This document shows positions 25,089 to 33,738 of a DNA stretch of 64,000 nt, piece after piece. Under the pieces are notes generated by a model. That model saw nothing but the letters and a program-made list of their open reading frames with translations. It did no database searches and had not been told where the DNA came from. Within the stretch, counting starts at the first letter, position 1; every line of letters begins with the position of its first letter. The translations under genes were made by a program, and so were the position numbers. Origin of the DNA: PMG-095 sp049324695 (lineage in GTDB: Bacteria; Myxococcota_A; Polyangia; Polyangiales; Polyangiaceae); the NCBI GenBank assembly GCA_049324695.1, contig JBMOMJ010000047.1, positions 124,001 to 188,000 of the forward strand. Reading direction: 5' to 3'.

Positions 25089-26300
25089 CTAACTGGCGCG
25101 AGAGCTCAGGCGGGCGAGGTGCTGCGCCAGGCGTCGATAGAGCTGTGCCGCCAGGCGGGGGTCGGAGCAGACCTCGGCGAAGTCGTCGGCGCGAACGCGC
25201 AGGAGTCGAGCGGTCTGTTCGGCGATGGGGGCCTCACCCGCGCCCGTAACGCTGACCAGCGATTCAGGGAAGACCAGCGCACCCGCACCCATGCGGCGAC
25301 CACTGGTTGGATAGTGAATGACGCCGTCGAGCACGATGTACGCAACCAGATCGCTGGCGACGACGCGTGGAACGCGATCGCCGACGCCGACTTCGACTTC
25401 AACGGCGGCCGTCAGCGCGCTCAGCGCGAACGACTCGGGCAAATCGACGAGCAGCGGGCTCTGACGTGCACGCTCGAGATCGGCGGAGTCGAGCCCGCGG
25501 TCGCGATCGCCACGCCGCACGAAGCGTTCACCAACTTCGAGCACGATGGCGGTTGCGTTGTCGCGCCCACCTTCGGCAGCGCGTGCGATCAGGGCCCGCG
25601 CCGCGAGCGCCGCGTTGCCGGTGCGCAACAGCTCGGCAAGCTCGGCTTCGCCATCGATTTGCGAATGCACGCCGTCGCTGCAAACGAGTAGGCGATCACC
25701 GCGGGTGACATCGACGAACGCCATGTCGACCGCGATGGCGTCGCTCAAACCAATAGCGTTGGTGATGCCGGAACGATAACCGCTGGGTGCGTGCTGGCCC
25801 TCGGAACGCAGGACCTCGGTGGTGGTGTGATCCTGCGTGATCTGCAGCACGGCGCGCGCCCGTGCGAGGTAAACGCGGCCGTCTCCGGCGTGAGCCACGA
25901 ATGCGTGATCGCGCGCCAACCAGACGACGTCGAGCGTCGTGCCCATGCCGCGATGCTCTTCGTTGCTCGCTGCGTCGCGCCGCACACGTTCGTTGGCGCG
26001 TTCGACGGCGGCGCGCAGCTGCGCGAAAACCTCCCGGCGGGACGGCAGATCGGCGCGTTGCACGTAGGCCTCGACGGCTCGCTGCGCGGCACGACTCGCC
26101 AGCGCCGCGCGCGTCTCCTCGATCGCGAGGCGCGCCGCCACCTCACCTGCGGCGTGCCCGCCCATTCCGTCGGCCACGGCGAACACCGCGAGCTCCGAAG
26201 CCACTAGCGCGGCATCTTCGTAGGTGCTGCGCTCACGGCCCTGATCCTTCTCGAGCGCGTAGTCCACGCGGTAGTCGAAGCGCGGCAGAATCGACGCCAC
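25089..26300 (-). CDS. PP2C-family Ser/Thr phosphatase with C-terminal cNMP-binding-like domain
   Basis: 403 residues. The PP2C domain (about 5-255) has the metal-binding motifs (AVADGMGGHAAGE, GMGTTLDVVW, AGDGRVYL, CSDGVHSQ and GGRDNATAIVL), so it should dephosphorylate phospho-Ser/Thr. Residues 285-403 resemble a cyclic-nucleotide-binding fold of the Crp type (AYIVLDGVIHY, GAGALVFPESLV, RADDFAEV) but without the usual GE-PR-A phosphate cassette, so nucleotide binding is uncertain. It has no TM segment. Together with the kinases in the window it could reverse Thr phosphorylation; this is inference. It is divergent from tsaB. Confidence 0.9.
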   Translation of the reverse strand: MASILPRFDYRVDYALEKDQGRERSTYEDAALVASELAVFAVADGMGGHAAGEVAARLAIEETRAALASRAAQRAVEAYVQRADLPSRREVFAQLRAAVERANERVRRDAASNEEHRGMGTTLDVVWLARDHAFVAHAGDGRVYLARARAVLQITQDHTTTEVLRSEGQHAPSGYRSGITNAIGLSDAIAVDMAFVDVTRGDRLLVCSDGVHSQIDGEAELAELLRTGNAALAARALIARAAEGGRDNATAIVLEVGERFVRRGDRDRGLDSADLERARQSPLLVDLPESFALSALTAAVEVEVGVGDRVPRVVASDLVAYIVLDGVIHYPTSGRRMGAGALVFPESLVSVTGAGEAPIAEQTARLLRVRADDFAEVCSDPRLAAQLYRRLAQHLARLSSRAS

Positions 26301-26448
26301 GGCACAGCATAGCCTCAGCTCTCACCGGCTTTCGTCAAAAAACGCCAACCCGCCCCGCCCTTCCGAGTTGCCCGAAGGGTCGTCCCGCACTTTGCGTCGA
26401 GCGTTCGCGAGTTGCGGCACCGAGCCGCTGCCGCTAAACCCCGCCGCG

Positions 26449-27120
26449 ATGCGCATCCTCGCCATCGAGACATCGAGCCCGCGCGGCTCCGTTGCCCTCA
26501 CGGATGGGGTGACGCTCGTCGCCACAGAGGAGCATCGCGAACCCAGCGCACACGCTGAATTGATGCTACCGCTCGTCGGACGTGCGCTCACCAACGCGGG
26601 TTGGTCGAAGGGCAGCATCGATCGCATCGCCGTCGGTACGGGGCCCGGATCATTCGTTGGGTTGCGCGTTGGCATCGCGCTGGCGGAAGGTTTGTCGCTG
26701 GGGCTCGGTCGGCCGGTCGTTGGAGTTGGATCGCTGAGTGCGATGTTGTGGGCACTGGCGCGCCAACACGCTGGCCCTCGTGCGGCCCTGCTCGATGCGC
26801 GGCGCGCGGAGATTTTCTGCGCTGCCGAAGACGCGAGTGGAGCGCGCGTGATTGCACCGTGTGCGGTGCCGCTCGCCGAGGTGGCGAGCTCGCTCGCCCC
26901 GCTCGGAGGCGAACTCGCCCTCGCTGGCGAAGTCGTTGAAAAGCTCGGTTTGCCCCAACGCTGGCTGCGCGGCAATGAGCTCGACTTGCCCCACGCTTAT
27001 GCGATCGCCATGCTCGCGGCGACGCGAGAGCCAACGCAGGAAAGCGTCGTGCCCGAATACGTGCGCGGCCCAGGCGCAATTCGACCCAATTTGCCGCCAT
27101 CGCCGCTCACTCCAAGGTAA
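26449..27120 (+). CDS. tsaB: tRNA threonylcarbamoyladenosine biosynthesis protein TsaB
   Basis: 223 residues from ATG 26449, with the ASKHA-fold start MRILAIETSS and the motifs HAELMLPLV and GTGPGSFVGLRVGIALAEGL. TsaB binds TsaD and TsaE to make the t6A37 modification of ANN-decoding tRNAs. The length is usual. The next gene starts 16 bases after its stop, so the run from here to murJ may be one transcription unit. Confidence 0.93.
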   Translation: MRILAIETSSPRGSVALTDGVTLVATEEHREPSAHAELMLPLVGRALTNAGWSKGSIDRIAVGTGPGSFVGLRVGIALAEGLSLGLGRPVVGVGSLSAMLWALARQHAGPRAALLDARRAEIFCAAEDASGARVIAPCAVPLAEVASSLAPLGGELALAGEVVEKLGLPQRWLRGNELDLPHAYAIAMLAATREPTQESVVPEYVRGPGAIRPNLPPSPLTPR

Positions 27121-27135
27121 AGTCCCCCTCGCTTC

Positions 27136-27843
27136 ATGGCGTCCGATCTAGACGAACGCGAACGTTTGCTCTCTCGCTTCGGGCGCCGCTTCGACGCGGG
27201 CAGCATCGTCTTCCGCGAAGGGGAGCAAGCAAGCCTCGCCTTTCTCGTGCAAGAGGGGCGCGTGCGCTTGTTCAAGCAGCTCGGCGCAATGGAGCGCAGC
27301 CTGCGCGTGGTGCGGCCGGGTGAGCTCTTCGGTGAGTCGGCGCTGCTCACGGGCTCCACGCGCGCAGCGACCGCAATTGCACTCGACAACGTCGTCGCTC
27401 TGTCGTTCGACGCGGACAGCTTCGATCAAATCCTGGTCTTCGCTCCAGAGGTCGGTACGCGCGTTGCGCAACAGCTGATTCGTCGTTTGCGCGACGCCGA
27501 AGACCAAATCGAAATTCTGATGATTCGCGACGCGCAGTCGAAGGTGGTAGTGGCCCTGCTGAAGCTCGCGCAAAACCGCGCCAATGGCGAAGCGCGACCG
27601 CCAGCGCTCGAAGTCACGCCGCTCGAGCTCTCCGCGCGCGTCGGACTCGATGTGGACTCTGTGAAGCGCATCGTGCTCAGCCTGCGCGAATCCGGCTACG
27701 TGCGTGTGCAAGACGAGCGCATCGAGATCCCCGACGTCGAAGCGCTACGCGAGCTCTACGGCCTTCTGGGCGTCAAAGATCAGTTGCGTGGTGGCAGCAC
27801 GCGGGAAGGCACGCGGGCACGTTCCGCGCAGCGCGACTCATGA
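27136..27843 (+). CDS. Crp/Fnr-family transcriptional regulator
   Basis: 235 residues. The cNMP-binding-fold domain (about 15-125) has FREGEQASLAFLVQEGRVRL and GELFGESALLTGSTRAATAIA, close to the classical GE-A-R-A cassette. A helical linker leads to a C-terminal winged HTH (about 160-215, LSARVGLDVDSVKRIVLSLR). There are no Cys residues for an Fe-S cluster. The ligand and the targets are unknown. It overlaps the following TPR lipoprotein gene by ATGA, so the two are co-expressed. Confidence 0.9.
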   Translation: MASDLDERERLLSRFGRRFDAGSIVFREGEQASLAFLVQEGRVRLFKQLGAMERSLRVVRPGELFGESALLTGSTRAATAIALDNVVALSFDADSFDQILVFAPEVGTRVAQQLIRRLRDAEDQIEILMIRDAQSKVVVALLKLAQNRANGEARPPALEVTPLELSARVGLDVDSVKRIVLSLRESGYVRVQDERIEIPDVEALRELYGLLGVKDQLRGGSTREGTRARSAQRDS

Positions 27844-28646
27844 AGCAACGGTTCGTCGCTTGGTTCGCCCTCATTTTGGTGGTCGTCGCATTCGGCGGCT
27901 GTGGCGGTCGCTCGTCAGGACCGGGGGCCCAAGACCCCACGCGCTTGGCCGAGACGGAATACGATCTTGCGCGCGACCTTTGGCTTCAACGCGGGCAGCT
28001 CCGCGAAGGGCTCGAGCATGCGCTGAAGGCAACCGAGCTCGACCCTGAAAACGCCGAAGCCCATCATCTGGTCGCGCTGCTGTACCTCGATTTTTGCGCG
28101 CGAAGCCCAAGCGAGTGTCGTCTAGCGGAAGCAGAGCGCCACGCGCGGGAAGCCCTTTCAATTCGCCGCGATCTGCGCGAGGCTAGAAATACCCTAGGGG
28201 TGATCTTGATCAACGCTCGAAGGCCGCGCGAAGCCATCGACGTGTTGCGGCCACTGTCGGAGGACATCCTCTATCAGACCCCCGAAAAAGCCTGGGGCAA
28301 CCTCGGTCTCGCGTATCTCGACGCGGGTGACGCCGACCACGCCATCGATGCGCTCCGGCGCAGCCTGGCGGCGCAGCCACTTTTCTGCGTCGGAAGCTAT
28401 CGGCTCGGGCTCGCATACGAGAAAAAAGGCGATTTTCGAGCCGCTCTCGAGGCCCTTACGCGTGCACTGGAAACCGAAGCCCCGGAGTGTAGTCGCCTCC
28501 AGGATGCGCTGGCGGCGCGCGCGCGTGTCCACGGCCGGCTCGAGCAGCGCGAGGAAGAGAAGGCCGACTTGGGCCGCTGCATCGAGCTCTCGGCACGCAG
28601 CGAAACTGGCAAGAATTGCCGCTCCATGTTGGAAAAGCTGAAGTAG
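27840..28646 (+). CDS. TPR lipoprotein of the PilF/PilW (Tgl) type
   Basis: 268 residues. The signal ends FGGC (lipobox, about 21), followed by about six TPR units (for example ALKATELDPENAEAHHLVAL, NTLGVILINARRPREAID and NLGLAYLDAGDADHAIDA). PilF/PilW proteins, called Tgl in Myxococcus, help the PilQ secretin of type IV pili multimerise in the outer membrane. The match is by domain order and length; no pilus gene lies in the window, so the pilus assignment is probable rather than certain. Next comes a RodZ-like gene after 12 bases. Confidence 0.78.
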   Translation: MKQRFVAWFALILVVVAFGGCGGRSSGPGAQDPTRLAETEYDLARDLWLQRGQLREGLEHALKATELDPENAEAHHLVALLYLDFCARSPSECRLAEAERHAREALSIRRDLREARNTLGVILINARRPREAIDVLRPLSEDILYQTPEKAWGNLGLAYLDAGDADHAIDALRRSLAAQPLFCVGSYRLGLAYEKKGDFRAALEALTRALETEAPECSRLQDALAARARVHGRLEQREEEKADLGRCIELSARSETGKNCRSMLEKLK

Positions 28647-28658
28647 TCTCTGGGCCCC

Positions 28659-29084
28659 ATGCCGAGCGTCGGCCAGTTTCTGCGCGAACAGCGCGAAGAA
28701 CGCGGAATGAGCGTCGAGGAGGTCTCGCGCGCTACGCGTGTGCCGGTGTCCAGCGTGGAACGCATCGAGTCGGATCGCTTCGACGAGCTGCCGGGCGAGG
28801 TGTTCGTGCGCGGCTTTTTGAAGTCGTACGCGCGCGCGTTGGGCGTCGCTGGTGACGAAGTGCTCGCCCGTTACACCGCCAGTCGGCGCGTGGCGTGGGT
28901 GACCCCATTGCCGCTCTCCAGCGCCAATCCGAAGCCGGCTCGCGGCCGGCGCTTCGGTGTGGCCATCGCGTTCGTGCTGCTCCTGATTTTGTTTACGCTC
29001 GCGCTCAGCATCGTGCTCAAGCCCCGCGGCGACGACATGCCGCAGGAGCTCTCGGCGCGCACGTTGCCCGCGCAGCGCGCTTGA
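28659..29084 (+). CDS. RodZ-like HTH membrane protein, short form
   Basis: 141 residues. The N-terminal HTH_25 (about 3-70; VGQFLREQREERGMSVEEVS) carries the RodZ pattern FVRGFLKSYARALG. A single TM helix follows (about 98-118). Usual RodZ continues with a DUF4115 periplasmic domain; this protein ends 20 residues after the helix, so it is a truncated architecture. RodZ links MreB to the wall synthesis machinery. The neighbours recO, murJ and engB fit a cell-envelope context. Confidence 0.82.
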   Translation: MPSVGQFLREQREERGMSVEEVSRATRVPVSSVERIESDRFDELPGEVFVRGFLKSYARALGVAGDEVLARYTASRRVAWVTPLPLSSANPKPARGRRFGVAIAFVLLLILFTLALSIVLKPRGDDMPQELSARTLPAQRA

Positions 29085-29089
29085 ACGCT

Positions 29090-29800
29090 GTGGGAAGCGC
29101 GGTTCACGACAGCGAAGCGCTCCTGTTGCGACGGGTCGAGCTCGGTGAGTCCGACTTGGTCGTCACGTTGTTCACGCGCTCGTTGGGTAGGATCTCCGCG
29201 CTCGCGCGTGGTGCGCGCAAAAGTCAGAAGCGTTTTGGGGGAGCGCTCGAACCCTTCTTCACGTTGCGCGTGCGGCTGGAAGAGCGTCCGCGCAGCGAGC
29301 TGTTTGCGCTCAGTGAAGCGCGCGTCACACGTGCCCGTCTTGGCATGCTCAGTGATCTGAACCGCTTGGAAGTCGCCGGTCGTGCGTTGGGTTGGATTCG
29401 CAAGACGGCACCTCCGCGTACGCCAGAGCCCGCCACGTTCGAGCACCTGGAGCGCGTTTTCGACCGCTTGGCGGCGGACGAACCCTCGCTTTTGCCGCAG
29501 CGCGAGCTGGCCGAGCTCGGTTTGTCGCTGCTCGGTAGTTTTGGTTGGGGGCTCGATTTCGAGCGTTGTGTGCGCTGTGGAAAGGCGTGCCCCGAAGGAG
29601 CTCGCGCGTCGGTCGACGTGGCGAGCGGCGGGCTTGTATGCCGTGACTGCGGTGGCGCACGCGTTCGTGTCAGCGCCGGGCAGCGCACGCGTTTCGCCCG
29701 CGCAGCTCGAGGCGAGCCGGCATCACTCGCCGAAGATGACGTGTCGCTCGCGCTCGATCTAGTCGAACGCGTCTTCGCAGCGCACGCTGGCGTTGAATGA
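29090..29800 (+). CDS. recO: DNA repair protein RecO
   Basis: 236 residues from GTG 29090; TTG 29081, overlapping the RodZ-like stop as TTGA, is possible. The N-terminal OB fold is seen in DSEALLLRRVELGESDLVVT and the family phrase ALARGARKSQKRFGG. The C-terminal zinc ribbon has CVRCGKAC and VCRDCGG. RecO loads RecA onto SSB-coated DNA with RecR in the RecF pathway. It overlaps murJ by ATGA. Confidence 0.92.
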   Translation: MGSAVHDSEALLLRRVELGESDLVVTLFTRSLGRISALARGARKSQKRFGGALEPFFTLRVRLEERPRSELFALSEARVTRARLGMLSDLNRLEVAGRALGWIRKTAPPRTPEPATFEHLERVFDRLAADEPSLLPQRELAELGLSLLGSFGWGLDFERCVRCGKACPEGARASVDVASGGLVCRDCGGARVRVSAGQRTRFARAARGEPASLAEDDVSLALDLVERVFAAHAGVE

Positions 29801-31389
29801 CCGACGCGGCCACGGCAGACAGCGCGCTCGGCGAGCGCGGCAAGATCGCAGGGCGTGCCGGCATCGTCGCGGCGGGCACGCTGCTCAGTCGCGTACTCGG
29901 GTTGGTGCGCGACCAGGTCATCGCCGCGATGTTCACGCGTGTGGCCACCGACGCGTTCTTCATCGCCTTCACGTTGCCGAACGTGTTGCGGCAAGTGCTC
30001 GCCGAAGGCGCGGTTCAAAGCGCCGTGTTGCCCGTGCTGGCGAGCACGCGCGAACGCGAAGGCGACGCGGCCGCGCGCCGCTTCTTCGCGAGTGTGCGCG
30101 GCCTGTCGCTCACGCTGCTCACGTTGACTTCGATCGCCGGAGTCTTGTTCGCGCCGCAGCTCGTCGAGCTCTTCGCCAGCGGTTACCGCGAGACTCCGGG
30201 CCAATTCGAGCGCACCGTCTGGCTGACGCGCTGGGTGTTCCCGTACATCTTCTTCATGGGCACGGCCGCGCTCGGCATGGCCGCGCTCAACACGCACAAG
30301 CGCTTTGTGGCGACTTCCTTCGCGCCCGGTTTGCTCAACCTGGCGTTCATCGCCTGCGCGCTGCTACTGCCCGGATGGCTTGCAACGCGTGGCTCGGCGC
30401 CAGAATTTGCGCTCGCGTTGGCTGTGCTGGTCGGCGGTGTGCTGCAAGTCGTGGCGCAGTGGCCGAGCCTTTTGCGCATCGGCTATCTCGGCCGCCCTCG
30501 CCTCGACCTCGGCGATCCGGGCGTGCGCGAGGTGCTGCGGCGCATGCTGCCGGTGCTCGCCGGGATGGGCGTCTACTACGTCGACGTAGTGCTGGCGCGG
30601 CGCTTCCTGTCGGAGCTCGGCGTGGGCGCACAGAGCTACTTCAGCTGGGCGCTCCGCTTGTGCGATTTCCCACAAGGCATCTTCGTGATGGCGTTGCAAA
30701 CGGCGGCTTTGCCGAGCCTCGCGCGCTTGGCCGCTCGCGAAGACCACGCGGAGTTCGCAACGACATTTGCCTTCGGCATGCGGCTCGCGCTTTTCATTGC
30801 GATCCCAGCCACCGCGCTGTGCGTCGCACTGGCAGAGCCGTTGGTGGTGCTGTTGTTTCAGCGCGGTGAATTCGACCATGTGAGCGCGCATGAAACCGCG
30901 CGCGCATTGATCGCACAGGGCAGCGGCATTTGGTTGGTAGCCGCTGTGCGTCAGCTGGTGTCCGCCTACTACGCGCTCGGCGACACCAAAACACCAGCTC
31001 GAGTGGCAGCGATCGATCTCGGGGCTTTCGTGCTCGCTGCCCTCGCACTGCGCGGGCCTTGGGGCCACGTCGGGGTGAGCGCTGCGGTTAGCGTCGCAAG
31101 TGCAGTTCAAGCGGCACTTCTATGGATCTGGTTGCGACCCCGTTTGGGACGCCAGGTGGGTGCCGAACTTTTTGGCTCATTTGCGAAAACGGCGTTCAGC
31201 GCTGGGTTCGCTGCGGCGACGGTCCTCGGCGTGTTGCGCGTTGTGCACTTCACGTCGCCCGTAACGGAAGCCCTGCTGGGCGCACCGCTCTTCGTGGTCG
31301 CATTTTTGGCTGCGGCGCGGCTCGTGCGCAGCGAAGAACTGCTCTCGTTGCTCGCGCTGGTACAGCGAAAGCTCCGGCGCGCCGGCTGA
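29797..31389 (+). CDS. murJ: Lipid II flippase MurJ (MviN)
   Basis: 530 residues with about 14 transmembrane helices. The signature near the N-terminus (GTLLSRVLGLVRDQVIAAMF, FFIAFTLPNVLRQVLAEGAV) and the conserved FFSWALRLCDFPQGIFVMAL-type segment in the middle identify the MOP-superfamily flippase that moves lipid II across the inner membrane for peptidoglycan synthesis. The N-terminal six helices hold the Arg/Asp residues of the central cavity. It is translationally coupled to recO. Confidence 0.95.
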   Translation: MTDAATADSALGERGKIAGRAGIVAAGTLLSRVLGLVRDQVIAAMFTRVATDAFFIAFTLPNVLRQVLAEGAVQSAVLPVLASTREREGDAAARRFFASVRGLSLTLLTLTSIAGVLFAPQLVELFASGYRETPGQFERTVWLTRWVFPYIFFMGTAALGMAALNTHKRFVATSFAPGLLNLAFIACALLLPGWLATRGSAPEFALALAVLVGGVLQVVAQWPSLLRIGYLGRPRLDLGDPGVREVLRRMLPVLAGMGVYYVDVVLARRFLSELGVGAQSYFSWALRLCDFPQGIFVMALQTAALPSLARLAAREDHAEFATTFAFGMRLALFIAIPATALCVALAEPLVVLLFQRGEFDHVSAHETARALIAQGSGIWLVAAVRQLVSAYYALGDTKTPARVAAIDLGAFVLAALALRGPWGHVGVSAAVSVASAVQAALLWIWLRPRLGRQVGAELFGSFAKTAFSAGFAAATVLGVLRVVHFTSPVTEALLGAPLFVVAFLAAARLVRSEELLSLLALVQRKLRRAG

Positions 31390-31438
31390 GAACCGCTTTT
31401 TCCTTGCCGAACCCGCCTTCTCACATTACGGCCCCAGC

Positions 31439-32044
31439 ATGTCGCCCTTCGATGTGATCGACGCAAACTTCGTGGCGGCGGCACACTCCCCTCGCGAACT
31501 GCCGCCTCCCGTCGGCGTGGAAATCGCTTTTGCGGGCCGCTCCAATGTCGGCAAGAGCAGCCTGCTCAACCGACTCACGGGGCGCAAGGCTCTCGCGCGT
31601 ACCAGCTCGACGCCGGGCTGCACGCGCGGCGTCATGTTTTTCGAGGCGCGGGCGCGTGACGGCCTCGCGCTCCGGCTCGTCGACTTGCCCGGCTATGGAT
31701 ACGCCTCACGCTCCAAGCAAGAGAAGGAGCTGTGGGCCGATCTGATCGAGCAGTATTTGCTGGAACGCGTTACGTTGAGAGCCGTGGTCGTGCTGGTCGA
31801 CGTGCGGCGCGGGCTCGAAACTGAAGAGAAAGATCTTTTGACCTTGCTCGACGAACCCGGCCCGCGTCCGGAGCCGCCACGCAAAATCATCGTGGCTACC
31901 AAGCTCGATCGCTTACCGACGAGTCAGCGCCAGCGCGCACTCAACGCCATCCAAGCCGACGGTCAGCGCGTGGTGGGCTTTTCCACGGAGTTGCCCGAGA
32001 CCGTCGACGCCGTTTGGCGAGCGCTGCGCGCCGGCATTCAGTGA
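31439..32044 (+). CDS. engB: Ribosome-biogenesis GTPase EngB (YsxC/YihA)
   Basis: 201 residues, with G1 GRSNVGKSS (33-41), the G2 region ARTSSTPGCTRGV, G3 DLPGYGYA, G4 TKLD and a C-terminal FSTELPETV as G5. EngB is a small GTPase needed for late assembly of the large ribosomal subunit. All nucleotide-binding motifs are intact. It starts 49 bases after murJ. Confidence 0.95.
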   Translation: MSPFDVIDANFVAAAHSPRELPPPVGVEIAFAGRSNVGKSSLLNRLTGRKALARTSSTPGCTRGVMFFEARARDGLALRLVDLPGYGYASRSKQEKELWADLIEQYLLERVTLRAVVVLVDVRRGLETEEKDLLTLLDEPGPRPEPPRKIIVATKLDRLPTSQRQRALNAIQADGQRVVGFSTELPETVDAVWRALRAGIQ

Positions 32045-32057
32045 AAGCACGGCGAAC

Positions 32058-32738
32058 TCACGGAACGCTGCCGCTAGCTTCCGCGCGAGTCAGCTCGCGC
32101 TGGCAGTCCCCGTAAACACTGAAGCGCATCGACCCGTCAGGCAGCTCGAAGCGCCACGCGGGCCCAGCTTGCGAGCGGTAATATTCGATGCGCGCCGTGG
32201 CTTGCGCCGAAACGCCCTTCTCGCGCGCCAACTTCCAAATCTCGGCCAGCGAGCAACGCGGTGCCGGCAAGCCCTCGACCGGAACCGGAGCGCAGGGCAA
32301 GTCGAGCTGATCCGGATCGGCATAGATGCCCTTCTCCGTGATGTGCACGTTTTGGCGACCGCACAAATTGCGGCGCGGCACCACGCCTGGCACGCGCGGC
32401 GGCTGGGGACCGTGCCCAGGCGGACTCTGGAACGAGTAACGCACCCGCACACCTGCCTGCTTCACCGGCAGCGAGCCGTCCGAGTGAACCCCTTCCGCAA
32501 CCATCCCGCGAAACAGCGAGCGCCGCGTGAGCGAACGAGCGGCGTCCAACGTCAGAATTGGGTCGACCGAATTCGGCCAGCCGGCAATGCCTGCAGTGGT
32601 GGGTGGAGCCGGCGGCTTGCTTTGCTCTGGCTCCGAAACGCGCTTCGCCCAGAACGAGATCCCGAGGCTCAGCAAAAATGCGATCCCCACCACGGCGAGC
32701 CCGTGCAAGCGGTCACGCTGGCGTGTCGACTCATCCAT
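32058..32738 (-). CDS. Membrane-anchored hypothetical protein
   Basis: 226 residues from the ATG at 32738; the longer frame runs into the tRNA-Val gene and is not credible. One N-terminal TM helix (about 12-32, LHGLAVVGIAFLLSLGI) leads to a periplasmic domain with six Cys residues (for example RRNLCGRQNVH, LDLPCAP and APRCSLAE) and a Pro-rich middle. No family recognised. It converges on engB. Confidence 0.58.
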   Translation of the reverse strand: MDESTRQRDRLHGLAVVGIAFLLSLGISFWAKRVSEPEQSKPPAPPTTAGIAGWPNSVDPILTLDAARSLTRRSLFRGMVAEGVHSDGSLPVKQAGVRVRYSFQSPPGHGPQPPRVPGVVPRRNLCGRQNVHITEKGIYADPDQLDLPCAPVPVEGLPAPRCSLAEIWKLAREKGVSAQATARIEYYRSQAGPAWRFELPDGSMRFSVYGDCQRELTRAEASGSVP

Positions 32739-32901
32739 CCGAGAAGCTTCCCTTTCGGGTATGCGAGGCCAAGGCCGGCAAGGGCCCGACCCTATAACAC
32801 CACGAGCCCCGTCTTGGGAGTCGTCCCGCGCCGGCCGCACGTTTCTTGAAACGAAACGATTGCGGGACGGCCAAGGGCGCGCTAGAAGGGCTGCCGCTTT
32901 C

Positions 32902-32973
32902 GGGCGCATAACTCAGCGGTAGAGTGCGTCCTTCACACGGACGAAGTCGCAGGTTCGATCCCTGCTGCGCCCA
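32902..32973 (+). tRNA. tRNA-Val (anticodon CAC)
   Basis: The acceptor stem GGGCGCA at 32902-32908 pairs with TGCGCCC at 32966-32972, discriminator A. The anticodon arm CGTCC/GGACG closes loop TTCACAC, giving anticodon CAC for GUG codons. The T arm is GTTCGATCC. The CCA end is not encoded, so it must be added after transcription. CGAAGCC at 32984-32990 and GGCTTCG at 33011-33017 form a stem downstream that lacks a T-tract. Confidence 0.95.
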
Positions 32974-33055
32974 CAAAGAAACCCGAAGCCGCGGCCGAGT
33001 TCGCCACCCAGGCTTCGTGGAAACAGCCGTCGTGCCGCGATGCTAACTTCGCTGC

Positions 33056-33133
33056 GTGACTTTCGGGCGAGCGCTCTGCGCTGGCTTACTCAGCGTGACT
33101 TTCGGGCGAGCGCTCTGCGTTGGCTTAGTCAGC
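33056..33133 (+). repeat. 39-bp tandem duplication across the Bor-like start
   Basis: Two adjacent 39-bp copies, 33056-33094 and 33095-33133, each beginning with GTGACTTTCGGG, differ at only two positions (Ala to Val and Leu to Val codons). Each is 13 codons, so the frame is kept and either GTG could start translation. Confidence 0.95.
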
Positions 33134-33376
33134 GCCTCGTCGTTGCTGGGCTGCGCTTCAGCGCGCTCCGCGGGCACGCACGAGTTCGAAGTACACCAGT
33201 ATGTCTTTGGCGCGTTTGGCGGCCGTGCGCTCGATTTGCGCGACATTTGCGAAAATGGCGCGCGGACGAGCTTCGTGATTCGCCGTTCGGCCGGAGACTA
33301 CTTGGTGAGCGTGCTCAGCGTGGGCCTGTACGTGCCGCACCGAGTGCACGTGCGTTGTGAGGCCGACGGCCAATGA
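33056..33376 (+). CDS. Bor-like lipoprotein 1
   Basis: 106 residues if translation starts at GTG 33056, or 93 if at GTG 33095, because the first 13 codons are duplicated. The lipobox is LLGC. The mature part (VHQYVFGAFGGRALDLRDIC, FVIRRSAGDYLVSVLSVGLY) follows the pattern of lambda Bor/Iss outer-membrane lipoproteins, which are associated with serum survival in enterics. Here the role is unknown. It overlaps the second Bor-like gene by ATGA. Confidence 0.7.
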   Translation: MTFGRALCAGLLSVTFGRALCVGLVSASSLLGCASARSAGTHEFEVHQYVFGAFGGRALDLRDICENGARTSFVIRRSAGDYLVSVLSVGLYVPHRVHVRCEADGQ

Positions 33377-33708
33377 GGCGAAATGCAATCTGCGCGTGGT
33401 TGCTGTTCACGGCGAGCTGCGCCAGCACGCGTGTGTACTCGGGCAAGCCTCCGGGAGAGACTGCTAGCGGCTACGACGCGCGCTGGCATGCGGCTTTCTT
33501 TTTTGGGGGAGTTGCGCTGCACGACGACTACCAACTCGACGAGATTTGCCCCGAGGGTTGGTCAGAAGTGAAAGTCGAACCGGACGCTCTCACATTCCTC
33601 GCTAGCTTGGGGACGCTATTCATTTACATGCCTTCCAGGCTCACCGTGGTGTGCGCTGCCGGCGAAGGAAGCGCGCGCCCGCGGTTGCGCGAATACCCAC
33701 CGCCGTAA
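33373..33708 (+). CDS. Bor-like lipoprotein 2
   Basis: 111 residues. The signal ends FTASC (lipobox). The region WHAAFFFGGVALHDDYQLDE, then ICPEGWSEVKVEPDALTF and a YMPSRLTVVCA end, aligns in order with lambda Bor (a GI/GVA turn, an internal Cys, a hydrophobic stretch and a terminal Cys). With the preceding gene it makes a translationally coupled pair of diverged paralogues. A surface or envelope role is expected, function unknown. Confidence 0.75.
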   Translation: MRRNAICAWLLFTASCASTRVYSGKPPGETASGYDARWHAAFFFGGVALHDDYQLDEICPEGWSEVKVEPDALTFLASLGTLFIYMPSRLTVVCAAGEGSARPRLREYPPP

Positions 33709-33738
33709 GGCACAGCGAAAGTGATAAGCTGCGCGGGA

